The position numbers and the translations under genes were made by a program. Shown one piece after another: positions 36,034 through 45,180 of a DNA stretch of 64,000 nucleotides (position 1 is the first letter of the stretch; each line of letters begins with the position of its first letter). The notes below the pieces were generated by a model that was not told where the DNA came from, searched no databases, and was given only the letters and a program-made list of their open reading frames with translations. The DNA is from Anaerocolumna xylanovorans DSM 12503 (GTDB lineage Bacteria > Bacillota > Clostridia > Lachnospirales > Lachnospiraceae): NCBI RefSeq assembly GCF_900143645.1, contig NZ_FRFD01000004.1, positions 186,001 through 250,000 on the forward strand, written 5' to 3'.

Positions 36034-36813
36034 TTATACATGCAATATGAATTCATCCTGCTTTTTATAAAACAATACCAGACCCAAAATCATAAATCCG
36101 ACACTGTATAACAAGGATAATTCCAATGCTCTCATATCCAGAGGCTGTCCAAAAATAGCATTTCTGAAATTCACGATTACATTGTAAAGAGGATTTATCT
36201 CAAGCAGCCAGCCATATCCATTTTCGATAATTCTCTCTACCGGATAAAAGATAGCTGATGTATACATTATCAGCATCAGGGCAACAGACCAGATGTATTC
36301 CAAATCCCTGAAAAACACGGAAAAGGTTGCAAGAACTAATCCAATGCCATAACACATTACCGGTAGTATTATCAATGGTATTATCGCTTCAAACAAATAT
36401 AAAGTAGGTCTGACATTAAGCACGATTCCTACCCCTACCAGTACTATCAGGGAAATCAGAAAAATAATATAATCGCTTAATATGCTTGAAAGAGGGTACA
36501 TATATTTGGGAACATACACCTTCTTAATCATACTGCTATGGGATCTGATTGACTTCATCGACACCTTAGTACTATTGGAAAAGAACGAATACATTAACCT
36601 TCCTGAAAGTATGTAGATAGGGAAGGAGGGATCGTTACTTCTGTGCAATAAGCTCCCGAATACAATAGTAAGTACTATCATAGTCAGCAGCGGTTCAATC
36701 AGAGTCCACAAAATTCCAAGATAGGAATGCCTGTATTTTAAAGTTACTCCTTTTTTCACCAATTCGCCTAGCAAAAATCGATATTTTTTAAAATTACTGA
36801 TATGCTTCTTCAA
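36034..36813 (-). CDS. Teichoic acid/polysaccharide ABC exporter permease (TagG/Wzm type)
   Basis: About 259 residues with six membrane helices. YRHSYLGILWTLIEPLL is the amphipathic start region of ABC-2 polysaccharide exporters, and INPLYNVIVNFRNAIFGQP is the expected C-terminal motif. I prefer the TTG at 36813, five bases behind AAGGTG, over the TTG at 36834, which lacks a ribosome site; there is no ATG. It follows the pyruvyltransferase fusion gene almost directly. Confidence 0.88.
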   Translation of the reverse strand: MKKHISNFKKYRFLLGELVKKGVTLKYRHSYLGILWTLIEPLLTMIVLTIVFGSLLHRSNDPSFPIYILSGRLMYSFFSNSTKVSMKSIRSHSSMIKKVYVPKYMYPLSSILSDYIIFLISLIVLVGVGIVLNVRPTLYLFEAIIPLIILPVMCYGIGLVLATFSVFFRDLEYIWSVALMLIMYTSAIFYPVERIIENGYGWLLEINPLYNVIVNFRNAIFGQPLDMRALELSLLYSVGFMILGLVLFYKKQDEFILHV

Positions 36814-36835
36814 TTTAACACCTTGGCCTTTCAAA

Positions 36836-39055
36836 TTACTTTAAATCATTACAGCTTTCCAAGAGCTCCTGAACAGGTTCCTTATCCAGCCTGTCAAAGA
36901 ACTCCATACGTCCCGTTTTATACGGATTGGGTTTTTTATGATTCTTGCGGAAAGCATCCCTTATATTACTTTCCTTAAAGAGAAAGCTGTCTTTTATGCT
37001 GTTCCAGAAAGCTTCGCCTTTCTCATTATTAACAAGTAAAAGGCTTGCTCCCTTGTTATCATACATGGCCGGATCAATGTCCTTTATTCCCCAGAAGTCT
37101 CCCATAGTAATATCTCCGGCACGGTTTTTGTGGGTAAAACCACATTTACTGCAGCATGGTCTGGAGATATAGTCCTTGGTAAATGCCCTGTAATAATCAT
37201 TCTTTCTGGTATTTACCGTAATAGATTTCCCATTTGCAAATTCAATAACCATACTGGCATCCGTACTAAGCCACCCTTTGCTCTTATTACGGAATTGCAG
37301 ATTCGTGACCTTAGAACCATGCTTTTTATTCAGGTAATCAATATACTGCCGGTATACTTTCGGTGACGGCGAAGCATGACATAAGATTTCACTAATAATC
37401 AGGTTATCATAATTTTTCTTAAGGTAGGAACGAAGACCTGCACATTCACAGGGAAGGCCTGAGTAGAGGACCGTTCTCCCCTCTGCCAAAAGCTCTTTTA
37501 TCTTCGGGAATATACCATCAAAGTCGCTTTTAACATATTTGGAACCAAAGAATGGTTTGACTTCTTCCATGGTATATGCAATATCAGAAACAGCATTCAT
37601 ATCTTCGTCATATCTGACTCCAACCACAGCACCCTTCTTTTCTTCAATTACATATCTGGCTGCCTCCGGAAAGATGGCTCCGGAAGAAGAACCTAAACGC
37701 ACCTCTTCCTCCTTATTCATTGCGCAATAAACCTTCGGAAAGGATTTTCCATAAGAAATAATATGCTCATGTTTACGGATACAAGCTCTACTGCATGCAC
37801 CACAATTGATACACTTTTCATCTGCTACCGGATACAAAAATCCCTCTTTGTCAGGGACCATGGCAATAGCACCGACAGGACAGATTTCCTTACAAGCCCT
37901 GCAGCCATAGCAATCCATCTTGCTAATATTCGTCGGACATTGTACCATTGTCTGAATGTTATTGTTATAAAGCGCATCAAATAAATATGCAAGAGAAAAT
38001 TCTCTTAATTCCAATATTCTTTTCCTTAACTTCTCCGGCTCCTGAATCTGGAATTGCCAGAAATCCTTGAAATCCTCTTTGCTGTAAAGCAAATGAGATT
38101 GCAAATCCAGGGAAGTAAGCAAATCTACCGTTCTGCTTCCAGTATTAGAATGAAGCATAGAAACAAAAGGTGTTTCATAGATAATAGAAAACACCGTACC
38201 GTGAAAAGAATTAGTAATAACATATTCTGCATTTTCAATTAACCCGAGAAAATCTCCCGGTGCACTTGTATAGCAGCTGCTTATCTCATTCTTAAACAGC
38301 TTGCCCGGTCTTCTCTGTATGATGGGAAGTCCGGTTGCAGTAGATACTCTATTGGCGAAAGCAATTACCTCTGGATTATGTTCCATCATATAAACAAAGA
38401 TATATTTCTCCTTAATAGCTGGAACTGTTTTTATTGCTTCATAATCTTCTTTCGGTAATAATAAGGTAGGATCAAGTACAACATCTACGTGACGGTTCGT
38501 CAGCTCTTTCACCGGCTTAACCGCACTCTTCTCTCTTACCGATATTGAGGTAAAGCTTTTTAAGCTACCACGTATTCTGTCATGATAAATAGGCAGAAGA
38601 TAATCTCTTCCTATGCTGGCTGCATAAGAAATCTTTTTCTTTTCAGGATTTGCAAAGTCCAAAAAGTAGGCCGGATCAAAGCCGCCTATATGCTCACTGT
38701 TCCATACCTGATCACTGCCGACAATGTAGGCATCAAGTTCCAACGGGGCATCTGCAAGCTCCTGATAATCCGCATAATCCCCAATCAAATTAAACTCTTT
38801 ATTGATAAAATGTGTGTAATTCTTATATCTTTTAAGACTTCTGGGATTATCGTAATGCAGCTTTAATTCTGCAAGCTTCTTACGGATACCTTCCTTCCCC
38901 TTTAGGGGATTATATAAATCATCAATAATAGGAGGATGATAATTAATCACATAAGCTTCTATATGGTTGTTTTTCAGCACCCTTTGTAAAGCCCAAGTCT
39001 GAAGACTTGCTCCAAAATTATGGGCACTGTGAAATGTAATGACACCAGCCTTCAC
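36836..39055 (-). CDS. Polysaccharide pyruvyl transferase fused to F420-hydrogenase beta-like iron-sulfur oxidoreductase
   Basis: 739 residues. The first half (about 1-370) is a polysaccharide pyruvyl transferase-like domain: N-terminal FHSAHNFGASLQTWAL, DAYIVGSDQVWN, FTSISVREKS and ITNSFHGTVFSIIY. The second half begins with a two-cluster ferredoxin (CYGCRACKEICP and CINCGACSRACIRKH) and continues as the F420 hydrogenase/dehydrogenase beta family (GLPCECAGLRSYLKK, CHASPSPKVYRQYIDYL, CCSKCGFTHKNRAGDITMGDFWG). The two families are often neighbours in glycan loci; here they are one chain. Start is GTG behind AAAGGAGG, overlapping the preceding stop (TAGTG). The reaction of the second half is not known. 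Confidence 0.88.
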   Translation of the reverse strand: MKAGVITFHSAHNFGASLQTWALQRVLKNNHIEAYVINYHPPIIDDLYNPLKGKEGIRKKLAELKLHYDNPRSLKRYKNYTHFINKEFNLIGDYADYQELADAPLELDAYIVGSDQVWNSEHIGGFDPAYFLDFANPEKKKISYAASIGRDYLLPIYHDRIRGSLKSFTSISVREKSAVKPVKELTNRHVDVVLDPTLLLPKEDYEAIKTVPAIKEKYIFVYMMEHNPEVIAFANRVSTATGLPIIQRRPGKLFKNEISSCYTSAPGDFLGLIENAEYVITNSFHGTVFSIIYETPFVSMLHSNTGSRTVDLLTSLDLQSHLLYSKEDFKDFWQFQIQEPEKLRKRILELREFSLAYLFDALYNNNIQTMVQCPTNISKMDCYGCRACKEICPVGAIAMVPDKEGFLYPVADEKCINCGACSRACIRKHEHIISYGKSFPKVYCAMNKEEEVRLGSSSGAIFPEAARYVIEEKKGAVVGVRYDEDMNAVSDIAYTMEEVKPFFGSKYVKSDFDGIFPKIKELLAEGRTVLYSGLPCECAGLRSYLKKNYDNLIISEILCHASPSPKVYRQYIDYLNKKHGSKVTNLQFRNKSKGWLSTDASMVIEFANGKSITVNTRKNDYYRAFTKDYISRPCCSKCGFTHKNRAGDITMGDFWGIKDIDPAMYDNKGASLLLVNNEKGEAFWNSIKDSFLFKESNIRDAFRKNHKKPNPYKTGRMEFFDRLDKEPVQELLESCNDLK

Positions 39056-41997
39056 TATTTTGCCTCCTTTAGCAGCATTTCAAGATGAATGGATGATTCC
39101 TCTGATACTACGACATTAACTTTTTTCATTAATTCCTCCATACTCTTAAGCTTTTTCATGGAAGAAGGAATAACAACTGTTGTATAATTTCCCAGGTGTT
39201 TCAGGGCATATTCTATATTTTTACGATACTTTTTATCTTTGTAATATTTGCTCTCATCAAAATCTGAAAAACAATACACTCTTCTATCAGCAAGGAACTC
39301 AAATTGATGAAGCAGGAATAAGTCCATTCCGGAATAATTAATTACCGTATCAAACTTGATATTCCCGTAGTTCTTAAGATTCTCTCTTTTTGCAAGAACA
39401 GCCAGTCTTTTTCTTGTGGACTTTGTTTCTATTCCAAATCTGAAAGTCATAACAAAAGCGATATATTCCAGAAAGGTATTATCTCTGCCTACTGATAAAG
39501 GAATATACCCGATGTTTTTATGAAGTAATGACAAATTTCTGGAGTTCTTCTTCAAAGCTCCTGCCTTGAAATTCAAATAAATATGGCTGTTTTTATCTTT
39601 ATGCTTATTAAGCCCCTTGATAAAATCCAGATTTTCTTTGGTATCACGAAGGTTTCTTAAATAAATAAGAGTATTTGTTTTCTTATTTTCTGAATAATCT
39701 TCCGTCAGAAGCCCTGTTTCTTCTCCTAAAAACATTGTATCGCAAACATTCCTGGCACACTCTGCAGAATCCAGGCTGCAAAACCTCTCATGGAACTTAG
39801 GATATCCATATTCTTCTTTATTTATTTCTTCTACAAGCTCCTTAACAGTATCAACTTTAGGCAAATCCATCTCATCAAGACTGATATAAATTCCACGGTC
39901 ACCTAAATATTCTTCTCTGTCATAGGTAAAAAGAATAATTTTCTTGCCGGACACTGCATAATCAAACATAATGCTTGAATAATCCGTAATTAGCATATCA
40001 CTTGCATTTAAAAAATCATAGCTTTCATAAGCAGAAGGAAACTCCTTTACATGCAAAAGCTCTCTGTAATTAATTTCATTCTTTACAAATGGATGCAGTT
40101 TTACATAGAGCACCTGATTGGGTTTTAATTTGCGGTCAAGGTATGCCAGATAATTAAATATCTTAGTTACCTGCTCTTTATTTTGTTTCTTATGCAACAA
40201 GCCTCTCCAGGTCGGCATATATACAATAACCTGCTTGTCTGTCAAAAAGCACTCCCTGCGTATCTGATCCCGTCTCTCCGCACGGTAGAAACTTGAGTTT
40301 CTTGGATACCCTGAAAGAAGTACTTTTCCCTTATAAGCCTCCTCCAGCATATAATCCTCAAAGAATACATTCTTAGAGAACTCATTCTGATACAAAAGAT
40401 AATCTGCAATATAGAAATTTCGCTGTACATTACCAAGACCATACTCACGGTCCTGAACAATTCTTCCCATAGCTTTTAAAGGAGTACCATGCCATGTATT
40501 CAGGTATACCTGCTCCGGCTTCTTAATATAATAAGGAGGAAAGCTGGTATCCGTTACAAGATACTTCGCTGAAGCAAGGGCTTTTAAATACTCATCCGTA
40601 TGAATCTCAATAAAGCTGACATAATTAATGCCATAGTTATAGAGCAGTTCCTCATAGGTATCAAAAAGTTCTTTCTGAAGAACAAGATAAATATGGTAGC
40701 CGCGGTATTTACCTCTCTTACATTCATAAATCATATTAAAGATATTACCGGCCAAATCCTCACCATGCTTGGATTCAAAAAGAATAACCTTCTCATCAAC
40801 TGATAATTTCTCATAATACTTTGTATATCTTACATCGGCAGGAAGATGGTACAGCTTATAAAGTTTCGACTTTTTGAATCTATTCTTAATAAAGGTAAGC
40901 TTCTTGCGGCTTTTCTTGAATTTTCTCCATTTTTTCTGAAAGCTATCCCATTTATCCTTTACTCTTACGAGGATTCTTAAAAGCCTGCCAGGCAAACGGT
41001 CTCTCAATGTGACATAACGGATAGTTTTCTTACGGTCAACATAATGCTTTAAATGCTTCTTCAAAGAGGAAGAAGCGGTGTATTTAAGGTAATGATTAAC
41101 AGGCCACTCCGGTATTTCCCTTTCCAGAAAATCCTGCGTAGCATTTATAATATCTATTTTTAAAGGCAGCTGCCCTTTCTTCTCATCGGAGTAAAAGGAT
41201 TCATAACGGTAAAAAAAATGTCTTACACAGACATATTCCAATTCCTCTTTAAATATATCGTAAAGTTTATGTTCTCTCATAAACCGGAACACTAACCCAA
41301 AGGCTTCCACAATATCCTTTGTAGCTTCGGAAAAACTGTTTAAGAATCCCACCTGTGTTGTTTTTCTGTAATTATAGAGTGGTTCCGGAACAACGCCAAT
41401 GCTCTCTGCTATTGTCATAGCCTCGAAAGCAACCACAAGATCCTCAAACCGAAGCCCCTCCGGAAACCTTATTTCTTTCAATAGGCTTCTCTTAAAAAGC
41501 TTGTCCCAGGGGAAAGGTGACGCATGTACCAGTTCAAACTTTCTCTCGGACATTCTATAATTCTGGTTCATATAGAAGACCTTCATTTCTTTTTTTTGAA
41601 GTTCTTCCTTTCCGGGTACCTCATAAACATTATATCTGGCACACATAACCAAATCATTATTATCAGCAGAAGCCTTGGTATAAAGCTTCTCGGCCATATC
41701 AAGCTCTATAAAATCATCGCTGTCTACGAACATAATATATTCGCCGACAGCTCTATCAAGTCCATAATTACGGGCATGGCTAACACCCCTGTTCTCAGTT
41801 GTAAACACTCTCACTTTCGCAGGGTATTCCTTTTCATATCCTTCTAATATCTTAATGCTGTTATCAGGGCTGCCGTCATTGACTACAATTATTTCAATAT
41901 CCTCTAAAGTCTGATGAATCAAGCTCTCCATACAGACTGTAAGGTATTTCTCCACATTGTAAACAGGCACAATGATGCTTACCTTAACTTCATTCAT
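39055..41997 (-). CDS. GT2 glycosyltransferase fused to CDP-glycerol glycerophosphotransferase-like (TagF) domain
   Basis: 980 residues from the ATG at 41997, which has AGGAGG nine bases upstream. The N-terminal part (about 1-330) is a family 2 glycosyltransferase: VSIIVPVYNVEKYLTVCM, VNDGSPDNS and FVDSDDF (metal-binding acidic motif). A basic linker follows (about 360-395), then a TagF/TarF-like domain (about 415-770) with LNTWHGTPLKAMG, YMPTWRG, KLHPF and TDYSSIMFDYAVSGKK. The last 200 residues have no domain I recognise. The enzyme could extend a teichoic-acid-like polymer with glycosyl and glycerol- or ribitol-phosphate units (inference). It heads the second export operon. Confidence 0.9.
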   Translation of the reverse strand: MNEVKVSIIVPVYNVEKYLTVCMESLIHQTLEDIEIIVVNDGSPDNSIKILEGYEKEYPAKVRVFTTENRGVSHARNYGLDRAVGEYIMFVDSDDFIELDMAEKLYTKASADNNDLVMCARYNVYEVPGKEELQKKEMKVFYMNQNYRMSERKFELVHASPFPWDKLFKRSLLKEIRFPEGLRFEDLVVAFEAMTIAESIGVVPEPLYNYRKTTQVGFLNSFSEATKDIVEAFGLVFRFMREHKLYDIFKEELEYVCVRHFFYRYESFYSDEKKGQLPLKIDIINATQDFLEREIPEWPVNHYLKYTASSSLKKHLKHYVDRKKTIRYVTLRDRLPGRLLRILVRVKDKWDSFQKKWRKFKKSRKKLTFIKNRFKKSKLYKLYHLPADVRYTKYYEKLSVDEKVILFESKHGEDLAGNIFNMIYECKRGKYRGYHIYLVLQKELFDTYEELLYNYGINYVSFIEIHTDEYLKALASAKYLVTDTSFPPYYIKKPEQVYLNTWHGTPLKAMGRIVQDREYGLGNVQRNFYIADYLLYQNEFSKNVFFEDYMLEEAYKGKVLLSGYPRNSSFYRAERRDQIRRECFLTDKQVIVYMPTWRGLLHKKQNKEQVTKIFNYLAYLDRKLKPNQVLYVKLHPFVKNEINYRELLHVKEFPSAYESYDFLNASDMLITDYSSIMFDYAVSGKKIILFTYDREEYLGDRGIYISLDEMDLPKVDTVKELVEEINKEEYGYPKFHERFCSLDSAECARNVCDTMFLGEETGLLTEDYSENKKTNTLIYLRNLRDTKENLDFIKGLNKHKDKNSHIYLNFKAGALKKNSRNLSLLHKNIGYIPLSVGRDNTFLEYIAFVMTFRFGIETKSTRKRLAVLAKRENLKNYGNIKFDTVINYSGMDLFLLHQFEFLADRRVYCFSDFDESKYYKDKKYRKNIEYALKHLGNYTTVVIPSSMKKLKSMEELMKKVNVVVSEESSIHLEMLLKEAK

Positions 41998-42037
41998 TTC
42001 ATAACTCCTCCTAAGGGTCTTATTGCCACTAAATTGG

Positions 42038-42066
42038 ATTTTATCATAGAAAGTGGGAGAATGCAA
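42038..42066 (-). promoter_or_regulatory. Sigma-A promoter of the second export operon
   Basis: On the minus strand TTGCAT, 17 bp, TAAAAT, about 40 bases upstream of the ATG at 41997. Confidence 0.7.
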
Positions 42067-42149
42067 TAATTATTAAGGATTCTTAAGGAACATCGTATCG
42101 TCAGAATGCTCCCTCCTTTTATTTCTCTTCATTAGTTTCCGAAAACAAA

Positions 42150-42181
42150 AGAGCCGGAAAACGAAAATGTTTTCCGGCTCT
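42150..42181 (-). terminator. Terminator of the S-layer-like gene
   Basis: Perfect stem AGAGCCGGAAAAC/GTTTTCCGGCTCT with a six-base loop. On the minus strand it is followed by TTTTGTTTTC. It lies about 40 bases past the stop. Confidence 0.9.
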
Positions 42182-42219
42182 TTCTTTATAATATCAATGC
42201 AGATATTATATTGAGTATA

Positions 42220-44712
42220 TTAGTTAGTGTAAGTAATTGTCTGGTTGATATCAACACTTACAGGAATCTGCTTCGTGCCTATCTTAACAAGTACTTTCAC
42301 ACTCTTGATAACTACGAAATTAGTAGATCCATTAGCATAGGTATAAACATCTTTTCCTAATCCTGTATCATACTGGAATGCTAAATCAACATTCTCAATC
42401 TTATTACCTTCATAAGAGAACTCAAATGCTTTCTTAAGTGCTGCATCAACGTCAGCTGCACCAGATACGCTTGAAGCTACATGCTTAACAGTAACAGGAG
42501 ACTGTGTATCAACAACTGCAAAACCACTTGTTATAGTCTTAGTAGTACCATCAGCTAAATCAATATACTTAAGTTCAATAGTATAAGAACCAGCAGCTTG
42601 TTTCGTAACCGGTGATGTAGTTACATCAAGAGCTGTAAATGTTACAGCCTTTGCAGCAACAAATCCTGCACCCTGAGTAGCAACTGTGTCTGATCCCTTT
42701 TTGATAGTGTACTCTTTGATATCAGCATATTTTGCTAAAGCGCCACCCTGATAAGCACCAACCTTGATTGTGAAGCTCTTATTAGCTGTGCTTGCATCTA
42801 CATACACTGTATCAATAGTATCTTTATTGCGTTCAACCTGATATCCATATGTTGTACCGGTAGGCTCAACAACTGATACGGTGAATACTCTTGTAAGGGA
42901 ACCATAAACTACCTTGTAGCTATATGTCTTTCCAGCAACCGAACTTAAGGTAGGTGTTATTTCAATTGTACCATCTGAGTTCATTACAACATTAGGCTTA
43001 GTAGCAATATCTCCAGAGTATAATTCAGGCTGGTTGATATTTGCTGCAGCAAAATCCTTATCTTTGCCAAACTGATCCTTTAAAGATGCAGTTATTACCT
43101 TCTTATCAACAGCAACAACACCATCAAATGCTTTGGAAAGTGTTACGCTTTCTTTATCAAGTAATAAAGAAGCTGCTTTTCTTTCCTCAAGCACTGTTAC
43201 TGCAAGTGACCAAACAACCTTACCATCTTTATCTTTAACCAGAACATATGCACTTCCTGCAGAAACAGGTATTAAATCTGCTGCAAGACCAGTACCGCTG
43301 GTTGTAGCGAGAAGTACGTTGTAGTTAGAAGAATCAAAGGTATAATCACCATATCCTGCATAGTTGTTATCTGTCTTTAATACGCGAAGGAATAACTTCA
43401 TGCTTGTATCACCAACAGCAAGCTGTGTATTAGCAGTATACTTATTCCAGTTAGGTGTATCCTTAGCTACTGTGTATTCCTGTTTGGATACGCCTACAGC
43501 AGTCTTATCAACAGCTGTGATAGTAAGCTCTGTTGTGATAGCTCCAACTTCCTGACCTGCTGCATCATACTTATAAGTATGGTAAACAGCTTTTGCCTTT
43601 GCAGTATCACCAATATTGAAAAGATATAAATTCTTTCCGCTTGTATAACCCTTAACATCGCTTAAAGTAAATTCAATCTTAGGTTCTGCAGAAGTATCAG
43701 AATAAGAATAAGTATTCAGAACAACACCATTAGCATCTGCTGTGCTAACCTTGATTTCTGTTTCTGTCTGGAAAGCAATCGTAGCAGGTGAAATAGTAAG
43801 AGTTGCTATCTTACCATCAGTTGCTGTGAACTGTGTATCTTTCTTGTCATAAGTTACGGTGTATGTCTTTCCATCTGTCATACCGGCAAATGTAGTAACC
43901 TTAACAATGTTTGTTCCATCAGCTACAGCATCTTTAACGCCTATAACTGCTTTTGTTGCATCATTTACGATAGCGAAATCTTTTGCTGCAACTTTGCCGC
44001 TTTCGATTTTGCTGTTAAATGTAACTGCAAGTTCAGTAGAACCCGTCTGCTTGATGCTTGCAACGCCAAGAGGAACTGTTACTTTTACAGTATCAGTTAC
44101 ATTCCACTGGCTTGAATCAGGAGCTGTGGATGCAGCTTTTGCATATACAGTGATTGTAGCTTCGCCAGCTTCAACTGCTGTAACAACACCAGTCTTAGCA
44201 TCAACAGTAGCTACTGCTTCTTTATCAGAAACATATTTTACAGCATCTGTAGAATTAGCAGGAGTTAAAGCTGCTTTTAAAGCCTTTGTCTCGCCTGAAT
44301 TCAGTGTGAAGTCTTCACCAACTGCAACTGTTTTTGCACGTTGTCTGATAGTAACTTTCTGTGTAAATGTAGAAGTCTTGCCCTTCTTGGTCTTAGCAGC
44401 AACCTTAACAGTTACAACACCAGGAGCTTTTGCTACTACATAACCTGTCTTAGCACCGATAGTAGCTTTTTTGCTATCACTTACTGTCCAGGTGTATTTG
44501 GTTCCAGCATATGTTTTGCTAAGGTCAAAATTTACAGCACTTTTACCGTAAGAAACCTTATCAACATAAAGAACCGTTGTTGCTTTGCTTGTACCCTTGT
44601 CTACGATCTTAGCAGCTGTTGCAGCGGAAGCACTTATAGGGCTAACGCTTGCTACTACTAATGCAAGAGCAAGAGCAGAAGCTAATTTCTTTTTAAAGAA
44701 ATTTTTCTTCAT
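42220..44712 (-). CDS. S-layer-like secreted protein with bacterial Ig-like domains
   Basis: 830 residues with a classical signal peptide (LASALALALVVASVSPISASA). A first Ig-like domain (about 35-125) is followed by a clear Big_2 domain (about 130-215; KYVSDKEAVATVDAKTGVVTAVEAGEATITVYA), then several further beta-sandwich repeats to the C terminus. Composition is Thr-, Val-, Lys- and Ala-rich with almost no Cys, Trp or Met beyond the signal. No SLH, LPXTG or choline-binding anchor is visible. The near-consensus promoter and AAGGAGG site suggest strong expression, as for a major surface protein. Its position next to two polysaccharide export clusters would fit an S layer bound to one of these glycans (inference). 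Confidence 0.8.
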   Translation of the reverse strand: MKKNFFKKKLASALALALVVASVSPISASAATAAKIVDKGTSKATTVLYVDKVSYGKSAVNFDLSKTYAGTKYTWTVSDSKKATIGAKTGYVVAKAPGVVTVKVAAKTKKGKTSTFTQKVTIRQRAKTVAVGEDFTLNSGETKALKAALTPANSTDAVKYVSDKEAVATVDAKTGVVTAVEAGEATITVYAKAASTAPDSSQWNVTDTVKVTVPLGVASIKQTGSTELAVTFNSKIESGKVAAKDFAIVNDATKAVIGVKDAVADGTNIVKVTTFAGMTDGKTYTVTYDKKDTQFTATDGKIATLTISPATIAFQTETEIKVSTADANGVVLNTYSYSDTSAEPKIEFTLSDVKGYTSGKNLYLFNIGDTAKAKAVYHTYKYDAAGQEVGAITTELTITAVDKTAVGVSKQEYTVAKDTPNWNKYTANTQLAVGDTSMKLFLRVLKTDNNYAGYGDYTFDSSNYNVLLATTSGTGLAADLIPVSAGSAYVLVKDKDGKVVWSLAVTVLEERKAASLLLDKESVTLSKAFDGVVAVDKKVITASLKDQFGKDKDFAAANINQPELYSGDIATKPNVVMNSDGTIEITPTLSSVAGKTYSYKVVYGSLTRVFTVSVVEPTGTTYGYQVERNKDTIDTVYVDASTANKSFTIKVGAYQGGALAKYADIKEYTIKKGSDTVATQGAGFVAAKAVTFTALDVTTSPVTKQAAGSYTIELKYIDLADGTTKTITSGFAVVDTQSPVTVKHVASSVSGAADVDAALKKAFEFSYEGNKIENVDLAFQYDTGLGKDVYTYANGSTNFVVIKSVKVLVKIGTKQIPVSVDINQTITYTN

Positions 44713-44787
44713 ATTCTTTCTTCCTCCTTAAAATATAGGTTGGTTTGGTATTATATTTTTCAATATAATCATTCCAATAACAAGAAG

Positions 44788-44816
44788 ATTATAACAATAA
44801 TCAGATAAAAGGTCAA
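44788..44816 (-). promoter_or_regulatory. Near-consensus sigma-A promoter of the S-layer-like gene
   Basis: On the minus strand TTGACC, 17 bp, TATAAT. The predicted leader is about 70 bases and holds the AAGGAGG ribosome site. Confidence 0.85.
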
Positions 44817-45180
44817 GTCCTTTTATCTATAATTTTACTATACCGCAGTCCCGTACATCAGGCTTAAAAACTGGATTTCGCCTTATTTTTGACACATTCG
44901 GGGATTCCAGATAAACTACCCGCTGCATCTCAATATGGATGATTTTCCCTTTTCAAACCGTTGGCTGCTTTCCTTTTCTTGCTATACCTTTATGGATGAT
45001 TATATCAAAGTTAGGATTAGAAACTTTTTTCAAAGCTTGGTGTCTCCTGAACTCTAGGTATATAATGCACTTTGTTTATGTCAATTTTATGGCAGGCTTT
45101 TGTCACAATCGGCTTTTTTTCAAGACATTTTCAGCTCATTTGGATTAGCCGGACAGCAAATATGGCACACATTTTTGCAT
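44817..45180. other. Spacer between threonine synthase and the S-layer-like gene
   Basis: No convincing gene. On the minus strand TTGACA, 16 bp, TATACC occurs near 45064-45092 and could be a second promoter. A short frame after it (LKKVSNPNFDIIIHKGIARKG) has GGAG upstream but ends after about 26 codons and is not recognised. No clear terminator for threonine synthase is visible. Confidence 0.5.

Noticed and set aside
43859..44443. 194-codon plus-strand frame inside the S-layer-like gene
   Set aside because: Shadow of a highly biased coding sequence; the minus-strand gene has signal peptide, promoter and terminator.
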